DNA of 64,000 nucleotides from positions 392,501 through 456,500 of the forward strand of contig JACEEZ010016190.1 of assembly GCA_016584305.1 (NCBI GenBank), written 5' to 3'. The notes below the pieces were generated by a model. That model saw only the letters and a list, made by a program, of their open reading frames with translations. It had not been told where the DNA came from and did no database searches. This document shows positions 31,243-42,703 of the stretch, piece by piece. The translations under genes and the position numbers were made by a program. This stretch comes from Chionoecetes opilio (lineage: Eukaryota; Arthropoda; Malacostraca; Decapoda; Majidae). Positions within the stretch are counted from its first letter, which is position 1. Every line of letters begins with the position of its first letter.

Positions 31243-32970
31243 TATAATGAAGATTAAAACCAGCGCGGGTAGAAACATCTTGATTGTTTATTTGGAACGT
31301 TTCGGCTATACATAAGCCATCATCAGCCTAAAATCGGATACAAAAATTTTTGTTTTTAAAAAGAAAATATACAAATTATAAAATTATTTGCGCATTTAAA
31401 TGCCTAACCTAAAAATAAAAATAAAATAAGAATAAAAATTATAAAACAGTAATAAAAATACTACACCTACCAATCAACATCGCAGTGGAGTGTGGGATTC
31501 CCACATGGTCTAAAAGCACCAGTGGTGGGCAGCGATAAATTTTGCGATTTAAAGCGATAACGATAAAGCGATAAATTTTTCTGCTAAGTCCTATAACGAT
31601 TAAGCGATAAATTTCCAAAATACCTTAAAGCGATAAGCGATAAATCCTGCGATAAATCCAAAAATACTCTATTTTTGCTACTTATGCATTTAAAAACCTT
31701 TTTTTTACACTTAAAACCCCCAATATTACTTAAAAAAGACTAAAGGACCCGAAATTAACATTTTTTACTTTTTAACAACATTTAAGGTCACTTCAATAAA
31801 ATTTAATTTTAAAAAAATCACTCCCCCGGGACTGAGGGAGCTCGAGCGGAGATGGTGGAATTCCACAGACCCCGAACCTCCAAAATTTTCCCGCTCCTTT
31901 CCTGAGCACATCCTGCTGTGGCCTCCACGGGGAAAAAACCCCCCCCCATGTCCTCTTGCCTGACATCTTGACACTCCTAATCACAAAATTCCATTCTCGA
32001 AAAATGAGCGCGCCCCGCGCCCACTAATTAAACGCTATATAAAACGCAAAACCTAAAACGATTTCCCCTGAAAAGGAAAATTTAAAACACAAAATCACGC
32101 GACGTTCGTACAAAGGGGAGGCACGCGCAAGGCACCCCCAAAACGCAAAAAATATAAAAAACAATAATATTAATTTAGATTTTTATTTTAAATAAAATAT
32201 AAAATAAGAATTGATATATAAGTTATAAACACAAAAAAGCTTTGGATGCTGGTAGCACAATGAAAAAACAGAGCTGAGATCAGATGCGCCCCTTTTTGGG
32301 GGGCTTTTAAAAAAAAACTGACAACAAAGCGCGGGCCGCCAGGCGCCGGCCGCATCGTTTGCCGTGTAACAATGAGCTGTAACCTCCGCCGTAAGGTTTT
32401 CTTTCTATTTATCGCTGGATTTATCGCGGGAAATTTGAAAGCATAAATAAAAGCGATAATTTTTCCGGTTTTGGGATAAACGATAAGCTGAAAATTTTTG
32501 GGTTTTTAAAGCGATATTATCGCTTTATCGCATTTCCTTTTACTACTTATCGCAACGCCACACTGAAAAGCACACAAGGGGGGGTGAGGTCCCCCTGTGC
32601 GCGAGGGCGGTTTGTGGTGGTTGGGTGAGAGGCTCTCACATATCATCGGGTGGAGTCGTGGAGCTTTGTTGTAAAATTTAAAAATTTGTTTTTTTGGGGG
32701 GGCCTGAGGCTTTGGAATGTCCCGAATGGCTGAAAAAGGGGTTTGGACACGGGTTTGCCAGTCCCGGAGACGTCCCCCCATGCTCCGGTCTGTGGTGAGG
32801 TGGGGTTTGGGTTTCCAATATAAGCAGCGTTACGCTACTGCACTTTAAAATTGGGGATCATTTTTAACAAAAATTTTTTATCCCATTTTTGGCTGATGAG
32901 CTTATGTATAGCCGAAAAGTTCCAAAAAAACAATAAGATTTTCTACCCCGCTGGTTTATATTTCATTATA
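31243..32970. mobile_element. Nested element with about 85-bp inverted ends
   Basis: Left: CCAGCGCGGGTAGAAA, GATTGTTTATTTGGAACG, TTTCGGCTATACATAAGCC. Right: GGCTGATGAGCTTATGTATA, GCCGAAAAGTTCC, CTACCCCGCTGG. The ATACATAAGCCATCATCAG style recalls ends seen in Penelope-like and related elements, but no GIY-YIG or RT frame is visible, so the class is open. Confidence 0.6.
31520..32565. mobile_element. hAT-type MITE with GCGATAAA arrays, 8-bp duplication
   Basis: Left end CAGTGGTGGGCAGCGATAAA; right end TTATCGCAACGCCACACTG. The 8-bp target duplication AAAAGCAC is perfect (31512-31519 and 32566-32573). AGCGATAA units are iterated inside both ends, as transposase-binding repeats often are. The 1046-bp interior has no convincing gene. 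Confidence 0.88.
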
Positions 32971-33487
32971 TATTATATTTAAAATATATTATTTAAATAT
33001 ATTATATATAAATATATTTTTATATTTATATATATTATAATATATTTAAAAATTATATTTGTAGATAATAGATAGATAGATAGATATATAATAGATAGAC
33101 CAAAATTACTTTTATTTTAATTAAAAAAAAAAAAATCTGTTTTTTTTTTTATTTCTTATATTTTTTTATCTATTTTTTTTTTTTTTTATTTTTAATTTTT
33201 TTTTTTTTCATTTTTTATATAATGCTTTTTTTTACTTTTTTATATATATTTTTTATATTTTTTTGTTTTTATTATTTCTTGATTTTATATATATTTTGTC
33301 TTATTTTACTTGTAATAAATTTGGGTTTTTAGATTTTATTTATTTATATATTTTAGATTTTTAATATATTTTTTTCTTTTAATTTTTTTTCTTCATATTT
33401 TTTTATATTTTTTTTATTATATTATATATATAATATATATATATATATATATTATATAAAATTATATAATATATATAATTTTATATA

Positions 33488-33527
<40 letters not shown>

Positions 33528-33608
33528 TTTATATTTTTTAAATTATAAATTAAATATAAAAAAAAAAAAAAAAAAATATGAAAAAAAAAAAAAAACAAAA
33601 AAATATAT

Positions 33609-33650
<42 letters not shown>

Positions 33651-33680
33651 CTATATATAATATATATATATTGGCCCTCC
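32960..33680. repeat. AT-rich low complexity
   Basis: TA arrays and poly-T/poly-A blocks, with a short GATA run at 33065-33085. Its quality looks poor. Confidence 0.85.
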
Positions 33681-33708
33681 CTTTTTCAATTTTCTGGGTA
33701 CGCCACTG

Positions 33709-34020
33709 ACACAATACAAAGACCATATAATAGACCACAATACAAATACCATATAATAGACCACAATACAAATACCATATAATAGACCACAATACAATAC
33801 CATATAATAAGACCACAATACAAATACCATATAATAGACCACAATACAAATACCATATAATATGACCACAATACAAATACCATATAATAGACCACAATAC
33901 AAATACCATATAATAGACCACAATAAATACCATATAATAGACCACAATACAAATACCAATTAATAGACCACAATTACAAAATACCATTAATAATAGTACC
34001 ACAATACAAGAAATGTTGGT
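33709..34020. repeat. 26-bp minisatellite, about 12 units
   Basis: Unit ACCATATAATAGACCACAAT plus ACAAAT. Units vary by single indels. One partial unit lies on the other side of the inserted element (about 31041-31059). Hydrophobic frames here are repeat artefacts. Confidence 0.93.
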
Positions 34021-34639
34021 ACAAATCATAATGGGATGAAAAGATGTCTAAAATATTTTATGATTACTTAAACTATTTCATTGTACAAATCCTGTGAAGT
34101 TGATGAGAGCAAATGTTATTTAGTAATCCTTATAGTATCCTAAACTTTGGTCATTTACGACATTTATTTTTTTTTCCTACACCTATTTCTGCACTTTCAG
34201 GGTGTCGCATAAACTAAAATTTACACTCTACCAATCCATACGCAATGCATTTTACCTAGAATTGAGATCAGGCACATGTTGTAAAATAATACCCCTAACC
34301 TAACCAGGACATTGGTTGCGGTAGCCTAACCTGAAGCAAGAGTAATGGGGAGATAACTGCAAAATGAGGCATTTCCGATTTTTTTTTAAAGACCATCATT
34401 TAATAGACACACCAGAATACATAGGAATAGAACAATTTTAACACATACTCAATTAATGGTTGAAAGTACCAAAATATCTTAGAAATCTGCTAATGGTCAG
34501 ATTTACAGTTGAAGGCAGTTATAACTAACGTGCCTTGTAATGTATCAAACTGCAGTAGAAACCGAGGCAGGTGTTGCTTCTTTAAATGAAGAGACAGCTA
34601 AAAGTAGTGACAGCATTTCTAAAATACACTTTTAGACGT
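34021..34639. other. Unassigned sequence
   Basis: I see no gene or clear structure. Confidence 0.4.
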
Positions 34640-35085
34640 TTTGACGGAAAAAAACACTCCATTTGTAAAAGTATCAAATAATAACCTAATGAAACCATTA
34701 AACTAACTTAATCTAACCCTCAAACTAACCTAACTTAGCCTTGCCCTTAAACTAACCTAACTTAGCCTTGCTCTTAAACTAACCTAACTTAGCCTTGCCC
34801 TTAAACTAACCTAGCCTAAGAAACATTTTATGTTTGCACAACATTTCATTGCTACTTTCACACTCGTTCTCATCACTTTAACACTTTAACACTTAACACT
34901 TTATTATGTTTGCCATTTTACAATATTTTTATGATGATTATAACAGGATATGGGGTTGCAAACAGCCCTTTACAAGCAAACGCTTTTTGGGCAAAGATGT
35001 GGAGAGAGAGGGAAAACACACATCTATAGAAACAGTAGAAAGGTGAAAAAGACTTTAATCCAGACACAGTCATGTTCTAAATATT
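34640..35085. repeat. Dispersed repeat with 28-bp tandem block
   Basis: Matches the two halves around 16113-17238. It includes three tandem copies of CTTAAACTAACCTAACTTAG plus CCTTGCCC (34736-34818), which are CCTAA-like. Confidence 0.75.
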
Positions 35086-35179
35086 AGCCCAGTAGGGTCA
35101 GTACTGCTGTACCAAAGGCTACATCAGACACCCATTCATCACAATCACCAGTAAAACTGCAGTTTAGTACAATATCCTC

Positions 35180-35390
35180 TTTTGACCAAAATTCTCCTGA
35201 CATAACTGGGGGGCTGCGCCCATTCAGAACCCCCCCTCCCCCCGCTAGTTAACTAACCTAGCCTGGGCATTGATTACTTTTCCTATTATAACCTCGCTGG
35301 GAGGGGGGGGGGGATTTCGCCCCTCCAGACCACCCATGTGTTATATCTCATTTCCGTCGGGTTATAGGGATTAGAAATGCTGCAAATTGT
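35180..35390 (+). repeat. Dispersed repeat, inverted partner at 50875-51065
   Basis: CTTTTGACCAAAATTCTCCTGACATAACT..., GCTAGTTAACTAACCTAG and GGGCATTGATTAC reappear in reverse complement near 50945-51060. It contains G-run blocks. No gene. Confidence 0.7.
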
Positions 35391-35526
35391 CAGTTCTATA
35401 ACTTGAGGACGGTTATAACTCGTGCCTTGTAATGCTTTAAACTGCATTAGCTACAGTAGAACCCAATCACCAAGTAAACATCTTCGCCACAAGCCTTATT
35501 ACTTAACTCCCTGAAGCGTTACAATT

Positions 35527-36096
35527 CTAAAGTCCTTTCCCGCCCTTATTAGTGGGGGGTTTACTCCAGACCTTCACAGATCACTTGTGATACCTCTAAC
35601 ACGTAATTATAAAGTGGAGGAGAGCTGCCCCTTCACCCTCCCTCCTCCCTAAACGACACCCCTGAACCCCTCAAAAATATACTATGGTAAATATTAATAT
35701 ATATTCTACCCTCACTATAACCTAACCTAACCTCAATATAACCTAGCCTAACCTCACTATAACCAAGCCTAACCTTACTAATAACCTCCTAGAGAGACCC
35801 AAAAAAATTAATTACTAACCTTACCTCAATATAACCTAACCTAACCTGGTAAAATTCTAGTTCCCCGCAATTAAGTCTCGCTAGGAGGTTATTGGTAAGG
35901 TTTGGTAAAGTTATAGTGAGGTTAGGTTCGTAAAATTATTTTGGGGGATCCAGAGGATGGGGTCATTTAGGGGGGGCAGGGGGGTTGAAGGTGGCATCTT
36001 TCCCTACTTTATATTTACGTGTTAGAGGTATCTGAAATGATCTGTTAAGGTCTGGAGGAAAAAAAACCCCACTAATTAGGGCGGGAAGGGACTCTA
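35527..36096. mobile_element. Foldback MITE, 570 bp, CCTAA-rich loop
   Basis: Arms pair CCTTTCCCGCCCTTATTAGT with ACTAATTAGGGCGGGAAGGG, and CTCCAGACCTTCACAGATCA with TGATCTGTTAAGGTCTGGAG. TACCTCTAACACGTAA is also paired. The loop repeats AACCTAACCTCACTATAACC. A half-copy is at 52195-52470. Confidence 0.88.
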
Positions 36097-36797
36097 GAAA
36101 TTTATCTGAGGTAAAGGCAAAGTTCTGAGGCTTTTATAAGTCTTGTCTATATATTTGAGCATTTATCATTTCTAAGTTGTCACCACCCTTTCCTACGTAC
36201 CTTTATAAAGTCTGTGTGGAGTAGATGAAGTCGATCCTCAGCCTGAGAGGCTGTAGAGCAGTAAAATGAGCGCCGCGGGCGCCCGGCCACTTCCATGGTA
36301 ATATTTGAATATTGGCTTCGAGAACAATGCCGTCACAACGGGTGCGAGTGGCCAACAAGTGGCTACGATTCAGCCACTAATAATCAACAATTATCCTTAA
36401 TCCGAGCTTTGAACCCTATTTAAGTCCTTCGGCCCGGCCATTCATGTCACATCCACTTAATATATTATCCTTGGGCCGAGTCAAGGAAGACTTGTGTTGG
36501 GCCTGTACGAATTTATCAATAATTGGCCGATATACAGTTCCCGCTGCAGGGCCGACATCGGCTTCATCACGATTTGCGAAACCAGTCGCCCTGCCGCCGG
36601 TGCGATACGTACCCGGCATAAGCCGACACAGGCCCGCATAGCCCATGTTTGCTGGGGTAGTCTATTGGAGGCTCCGAATCTGTGCCTCCAGAGACGCACG
36701 TCTTACAAGGTTCAACGCAAGCAGGAAGTGACGTCACGGGTGACGTCACGTTGACAAGACGCACGTAGCAAATACGTGTAGTTTGAACCCCGCTTAA
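36097..36797. other. Unassigned sequence ending in an AGCAAACAT-type terminus
   Basis: 36300-36655 has recurring GGCC-GACA motifs (GGGCCGACATCGGC, AGCCGACACAGGCCCGC) and ends ATGTTTGCTGGGG at about 36657, matching in reverse the start of the element at 28517. The other end was not defined. CAGGAAGTGACGTCACGGGT lies at 36720-36740. Confidence 0.5.
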
Positions 36798-37110
36798 AAC
36801 TAATTCTCGTTTTATTTGGAATGCTTGCGTTTTAAGGAGTTTTAATGTAATCATATAGTACGATATATAAGTAAGGAGCCTGTGTTGCTAGTGTTTTGGT
36901 GGTAGAAGGTGTGTATGTGGGTTAAAATAGTGATAATTTGTGTTATGGGAGGCCCCGCGGCAAGAATTTCTCCGCTCACTCACGTGCCCGCCAGTCGCCT
37001 CATCATAACATCTTTAAATCACCCTTATTTATGGTGACACACGGTTGCTAAATTGATTTAGATAATGACACGTGTATATAACATCTCACGTACCATAATC
37101 ACTAAAGGCG
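36798..37110. repeat. 1.2-kb repeat, partial copy
   Basis: CTAATTCTCGTTTTATTTGG through GGCCCCGCGGCAAG and GGTGACACACGG to CCATAATCACTAA, in the same order as 27190-27500. Confidence 0.85.
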
Positions 37111-37297
37111 TTTTCTGCGGGGTGCAAGAGAAATTTCGCTTGCAAGAGAAACATTTGCTTGCTCAAATTTACGCTTGCTGTTCAATCTATCCTGAGAAGA
37201 TGCTTGCCCAAACCCGCAAGAAATTTCTTGCGGGAGCAAGCGAAAGAGGTGAGTGAAGTGCGTCAGCGTTCGGCTGACGTGGCGATGCAGACAGGCA

Positions 37298-37359
37298 GAC
37301 AGAGAGAGAGAGAGAGAGACAGATCCGACAGAAGAGAGAGAGAGAGAGAGGAGAGAGAT

Positions 37360-37426
<67 letters not shown>

Positions 37427-37765
37427 AAGAGTACAGACACAGAAAGAAAAGGAAAACAATAGACAGACAGACAGAGTGAGTGAGAGAAACAGAAAGACAG
37501 ACAGACAGACAGAAACAAACAGACAGAGAGAGAGAAGAGAGAGGAGAGAGGAGATGAGGAGAGAGAGAGAGAGAGAGAGACGAGAGAGAGAGAAGAGAGA
37601 GAGAGGAGTAGAGAGAGAAGCAGAGAGAGACTGAGAGAGAGAGAGAGAGAGAGAAGACAGACAGACACAGACAGAAGACAGACAGACAGACAGACACAGA
37701 CAGAGACAGACAGACAGACAGACAGAGATAGAGAGAGACACAGACAGACAGACAGACAGCTACTC
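37298..37765. repeat. GA/GACA microsatellite, about 470 bp
   Basis: Long (GA)n and (GACA)n array. Ser/Leu-rich and Arg/Glu-rich frames on the two strands are products of the repeat. Confidence 0.95.
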
Positions 37766-38231
37766 GTAGATAACAGTGAAGTCGCCACCTGCAGTGATGT
37801 CGCCAGGCGCCAAATATTACGAATTATAGCATCACTACTGATTTTATGTGCCACTGAAGATGATACACAGTAGTTTATATCATGACTGTATAACATCTAC
37901 CCTGTTTCAGCGTTGTTTTATGCTTTGTATCTGCAAATATATCTGTTGCGCATTTTGCTTCTCAAGTTTTTCTTCGCGCGACGACAGACAGTAGCTGATC
38001 ACCGTTTCGGGCGGCAGGACACAGACTTGCCAGATCTTTCAAACTTGAATAGAATTTGTTTCACGTTGGCAGAGGATTTTTTTTTATATATCCAAGCATC
38101 TTCCGCAGGTAATGTATACATAGACTTGTTTTTACTTTACCTCTAATTTCCCTGAATTCCCAGAGTGGCGACTCTCAACTGTTGGGTTTAAAATACTAGC
38201 TGGCGACTTTACTGTAGGAGGTATAGCAAGG
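37766..38231. other. Unassigned sequence
   Basis: No gene. The motif GATAACAGTGAAGTCGCCA at about 37768 and GTGGCGACTCTC near 38165 echo the inverted ends of the element at 38232-40405. Confidence 0.4.
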
Positions 38232-38517
38232 TCGCCACTCGGTTTTATTTTGTAATTTGTTCATTTATAGCCCTAAATATGACACAGATGAAGACACAAA
38301 ATGACACAGACTCTCCAGTTAGCCCCTTCTAACTTTCCTGAAATCATGGATGTACAAATGTAAGTATTAACGCCACCACACGTCTGTAAAATAACAAAGA
38401 AACGTAGAACTGGCGACTTCACTGTTATCTACGGTAGAGAGAGGGAGAGAGACAGACAGATAGAGAAAGCAAGTCGCAACTCGTGCTCGTGCTCGCGCCT
38501 TCCCACAGCCACCAAGA

Positions 38518-38611
38518 TGGTCGACCCGCAACAAATGAACGTCGGACAATAGTTACAATTCGGACGATGACGACGTAGTTATCATCGAAGATACCACAAT
38601 ACCTAACGAGT
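38518..38611 (+). other. Possible short 5' exon (speculative)
   Basis: CCACCAAGATGGTCGAC is a good start context, and an acidic stretch (SDDDDVVIIEDTTIPNE) follows in the neighbouring frame and ends at a GTGAGTA donor-like site (38609). A one-base shift is needed to join the two, and it lies inside the inverted-end element. No homology is recognised. Confidence 0.2.
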
Positions 38612-39821
38612 GAGTACTATCATACACTCCCACACCTTTATAGCGCGTAGTTATAACCTTGTGTCACTTTTAATTAAGGGTTATGTAAAGACGTGTTTAT
38701 AGCTCCATATTTCGGGTGTTTTGGTGGGGTTTCTGTGGGAATTATCGTTTTTTTTGTGGGATTTTGGTGATGGGGTGGAAGGAAATTGTCCGAATAGGCC
38801 TCTAGACGCAGAGGCCTTTAGTCCCAGGTACTGATAGGTTTACATTTTTTCCGTTTTCCCGTGCGGGCAACATGGGTGACTATTCATTTTTTCGTAAATA
38901 GTTTTTTTCGTTTACTCCACATAAGAGCCCCTCTCAGTAATGAAGTTACTTTCATAGTATCATGAATTACTCACATACATATCCCATACACTTCAATCTC
39001 CATGTTAATCACAATCTTCGTATATATGAATAAATATCTGTAGTACTTGTATATGTCTTATACAGGATTATTAAGAACGTGATAAATATGAGGTACATCA
39101 GTATTGTTGTACAAGTGAAGTATGACTGTAAGAAAGTTACGACTCCAAGTGGCATAGCATATGTATATAGAAATCTTCGAAAACTGTTTCAGGAAGATAC
39201 GCTGCCAGACGTACGATCGCACGGGAGGCTGACAAGGGAGGGAGAGGGTGCTTGGGATTAAACCCACGTGTGGTAGTCGATAGAAAGTGTCGTACCTCAG
39301 GCATCAACACACTGCTGTACACATTAATGTTTCTTATATACTTTGCTGGTATTCGTCAGTTGCATTTATATATATGTATACATCAAGAAAGTTCTCTCTG
39401 TGTAGGAAAAGTTGTATATTTCTGGCCCTTCATACTATAATAATAGGAATAGTGGGCGTGCAGTGATCATTTGACAAATGCTTATTCGACGATTAAAATG
39501 TCCTATTTTCATTAAAAACATGCGAAAAAATTATCTACATATATTAATGTAACGAAACAGCAACAGAAAAGGTCTTATAGTAAAGCCCGCAATAGTACTT
39601 TTTTCCAATGAAAAAATAGAAATACTGGCGTTGTGTGGCAACCCCAGCTTTCACTGTCTATTCACCTATTGATTTTGTGACGTTATTTTTTTTTCTTTGT
39701 GTTAATTTTTTATTGTTATTGTTTACACTAGGACCAGAATGGGAGGAGTCAGTTCGTACACAAGTTGTTTAGGTCAATTTCTACGGTAGCGTTTGCCCAT
39801 ACTCTCCCCCTTCCCCCAAAC

Positions 39822-39862
39822 AACACACACACACACACGCGCACAGACACACACACACACAA
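39822..39862. repeat. AC microsatellite
   Basis: (AC)n preceding the SINE. A second run (40132-40152) follows it. Confidence 0.9.
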
Positions 39863-39867
39863 CCTGA

Positions 39868-40131
39868 CCACCGCGCGATGGTCAGGTTGATAACGTGACG
39901 GGCTCCCATTTTGTGGGTAGGCGGTTCGAATCCTCGTGCTCCCGGGGATTTTTTCACTTAACAAATTCGGGCGGTTACTGTCCCCCTTGAGCAAGGGGAT
40001 GGGGGTGTGTGGTGTGTGAGGTCCCAGCATTGCCCAAAGATCGGTAATAATGAGCTCCAAGCTCGCACTGAGAGGGTGAAAACTGGCGATCGCGAGCCAG
40101 CTCGCGTGGACAAGACCATGGGTGAATGAAT
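39868..40131 (+). mobile_element. tRNA-derived SINE
   Basis: Head with A-box-like GATGGTCAGGTTGATAACG and a perfect B-box GGTTCGAATCC (39923-39933), then about 190 bp of unrelated body. CA repeats flank both ends. The tRNA fold is imperfect, so it is not a tRNA gene. Confidence 0.75.
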
Positions 40132-40705
40132 GACACACACACACACACACACTGACACACAAGTCCATCATCTCCAGATTACATGGAAGAAATTCTACCG
40201 TAGATAACACTAAAGTCGCCAGGACAACGTTTTTTTTTTCGCTGTACAGACGTGTGGTGGCGTTAATACTTACATTTCTACACGTTAATACTTACATCCA
40301 TGATTTCAGGAAAGTTAGAAGAGGCTATCTGGAGAGTCTGTGTCTTCATCTGTGTCATAGTAGGGCTATAAATGAACAAATTATAAAAATATCACCAGAG
40401 TGGCGTTTTCCTGCATAGTTTCTCATGTGTTTGGATGAATCTGGCACTCGTCTTTGTACGAACTGACTGTTGGTAGTGGTGGTAGTATACTGAAAGAAAA
40501 GGTAATAACAATGGCTCANAATTCCTTACACTCGGTTTAAAAAAAAATTATTTTTTTTAATATTTTTTGGCATTTAACAGAAAATAAATTTTTTGTTTGA
40601 TAAATCTAATGCATATTAAATGTTAATATCACTTTGGCTTTTTATAAACAAAAGTAACATGCACATTCAACTTTTGGTTATAGTAGTGTGGCTTTTTGTA
40701 CAGTA

Positions 40706-40834
40706 CACTCAACCCTCGGCTATCGCGTTTTATGGCTATCACGCATACCTGAATGTACCTCAACCCTCGGCCTAGCGCATCAAGCTATCGAATTTTACGG
40801 CTATCACGCATACCTTCTTCTTCTTTTTTTTATT

Positions 40835-40875
<41 letters not shown>

Positions 40876-40885
40876 TTTATATATA

Positions 40886-40928
<43 letters not shown>

Positions 40929-42371
40929 ATAGGTATATATATATATATTTATTTATTTATTTATTTATTTATTACATTTTGGCCTATAGCACCGGTTGGT
41001 AATGACCTCCAGGGCTCGGATGGCAGGCCCTGGAGGTTCACTTGAGGGCTATATACCCGCGGTGGAGGTGCAGGCAGGATTTTTATAGTGACTGGCGCCT
41101 GTAATTACAGGCTCATGTTGCCCCAATGTGTCCTCAAACCAAACCTGGGCTATAGCACATCAAGCTACCAAGTTTTACTGCTCTTACACCTTGTATATGT
41201 ATTCACAAACATGTCTATCGCACTAGGTTTGCCATGGCTGCAGCCAGTCGTGGCCAGACCTAGCGAGGGCTTGCAGATTGGTTTGTTATGAACGCCAGGA
41301 GCTGCTTACACAAAGTTTGTTACTGAACCTTAACAGCTGTTCAGGCCAAGAAATTTTGATTAACTAATATTTGACTGTTAAGCACTAAATGGTTATTCAC
41401 AAAACTAAGTTTTAGCAGTATTGATAAAGCCTTAAATGTGCCAGGGAGCACCATTGCCTCTTTACAAACAGGTTTTGGAGTCGCCGCCGCTGCTAATCGG
41501 CCTGGCAACTTGGGCATGGCGGCCCAAGGAAAAACAGTTAAGTCAGCTGTCCATATATAAACAAAGACGAGACCGTGCATACAGTAGATTATGTCATGTT
41601 GTGATGATAATAATATCGTTTTCAATCATTATAACATTGAAATGGAGACTTGACTGCTCAAGGGTATTATACCCTTGAAACTCAACATTTCGCTACATTT
41701 AGTGTTGCTGACCGGTCTTCTTTCTGTTTAACGTCATATTTTCCCATATCTTATGAGGTTAGACGGCCTATGATACGCTTCCAACTATCTCTATCCATTG
41801 CGTCAAATTCTTCAATGTCCAATGCTACCAGATCCTTTTCAATACATTGTCTCCATGTCTTTGGCCTGCCCGGTGGGTGGCTGCTATCCCCCCCTCCTCC
41901 ATAACAAACCTGGAGACCTCTCATGAATGGGAGGTTTTGGGTGGGGAAAGTGCAAACGAGTTTTGTGCTGGGAATAAATTATGTGGATGACAAAATATAT
42001 CCGGTGAACACTCTGTGGGATGACATAGGCCAAAAATACATCAAAATACAAATCCCACAAAGTCTACGGGAAATATCAACTTTTTCTGGAAAATTCTTAA
42101 CCTAACTAATGAAGCATTTTTTATGATTTTGAATGTCACCATCATTCTTAACACATCAACATGTATAAGGAAAGGACACATCTAACCTCATACTCAATTA
42201 CTGGTTGAAAATACCAAAAAACTGAAAAAAAGTTGTAAAATATATGGTCATCTTGGGGATCCTGGCACCAATTAGAATTATTACCATTAGTTCTATTGTT
42301 CGGCTATCGCGATTTCGGCTACCGCGCGCCGATAGCGGCACCAATTAGGCGCGATAGCCGAGGTTTGAGTG
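40706..42371. mobile_element. pogo/Tigger-like element with TA duplication
   Basis: Left end CACTCAACCCTCGGCTATCG; right end CGATAGCCGAGGTTTGAGTG. TA flanks both (40704-40705 and 42372-42373). The uninterrupted hAT-2 copy at about 18268 is the empty site: TTTTTGTACGGTACAACAAA against the same sequence with the element at its TA. The 1666-bp interior lacks a transposase and holds a poly-T/TA tract and a LINE scrap. Confidence 0.92.
41751..41878 (-). pseudogene. LINE reverse transcriptase, extreme C-terminal fragment
   Basis: Minus-strand reading GRPKTWRQCIEKDLVALDIE, then EFDAMDRDSWKRIIGRLTS and stop TAA. The GRPxxRW...DxxxLxxxxxxxAxDRxxWRxxI pattern is the familiar C-terminal tail of RTE/CR1-type LINE polymerases. 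Only about 42 codons remain. Confidence 0.65.
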
Positions 42372-42703
42372 TACAACAAAAATATATATATAATTGAGAA
42401 AAAAAATATTTCGGCCATGAAAACAACCACATGGCAATTTGCTATCTAAAAGTGCCACAGTGGATTCCCCGCACCATTCATTTAGTCTCATTATGATATA
42501 ATTATACTACAATCATAAAATTGGTGTTTTTAAAGCCCATTTGCTTAAATTTCCTTCTTTCCCCTCTCGTTTTCAAATAATGATAAGGTTAAATCTGATT
42601 TTTTTTTTTTAAATAATTTGATTTAAATCATGATTTAAATCAGTGATTAAAATCAACTTGATTTAAATCAAACAACTCTGGATTACAGCTTTTCTTGGAG
42701 TGT

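Larger units (their letters stand above)
31060..33708. mobile_element. Element with CAGTGGCGTACC ends inserted in a 26-bp minisatellite
   Basis: Left end CAGTGGCGTACCGAGG and right end GGGTACGCCACTG are inverted repeats. The flanks are both minisatellite sequence (ATATAGACCACAAT on the left, ACACAATACAAAGACC on the right), with CACAAT shared as a probable imperfect duplication. hAT-like ends are suggested but not proved. It is full of TA repeats and houses two further elements. No transposase was found. Confidence 0.75.
38232..40405. mobile_element. Element with about 200-bp inverted ends
   Basis: 38232-38445 and about 40195-40405 are reverse complements: CGCCACTCGG with CCAGAGTGGCG, TTGTTCATTTATAGCCCTA with TAGGGCTATAAATGAACAA, AACGCCACCACACGTCTGTA with ACAGACGTGTGGTGGCGTTA, and TTATCTACGGTAG with CTACCGTAGATAA. 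The interior of about 1.75 kb has a SINE and no recognisable transposase. Confidence 0.75.
40530..42679. mobile_element. hAT-2 MITE, second copy, split by a pogo-like insertion
   Basis: 40560-40705 matches about 18150-18268 and 42372-42679 matches about 18268-18579. Landmarks are TATCACTTTGGCTTTTTATA, GTAACATGCACA, CACATGGCAATTTGC and AAATCAAACAACTCTG. The left end is missing and lies beside the N at 40519. Confidence 0.9.

Noticed and set aside
36444..36754. Overlapping frames on both strands around 36.5 kb
   Set aside because: GGCC-motif repeat sequence ending in an ATGTTTGCTGGGG terminus. No frame is favoured.
37102..37896. 264-codon Ser/Leu-rich frame resembling a multi-pass membrane protein
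   Set aside because: Translation of the (GA)n array.
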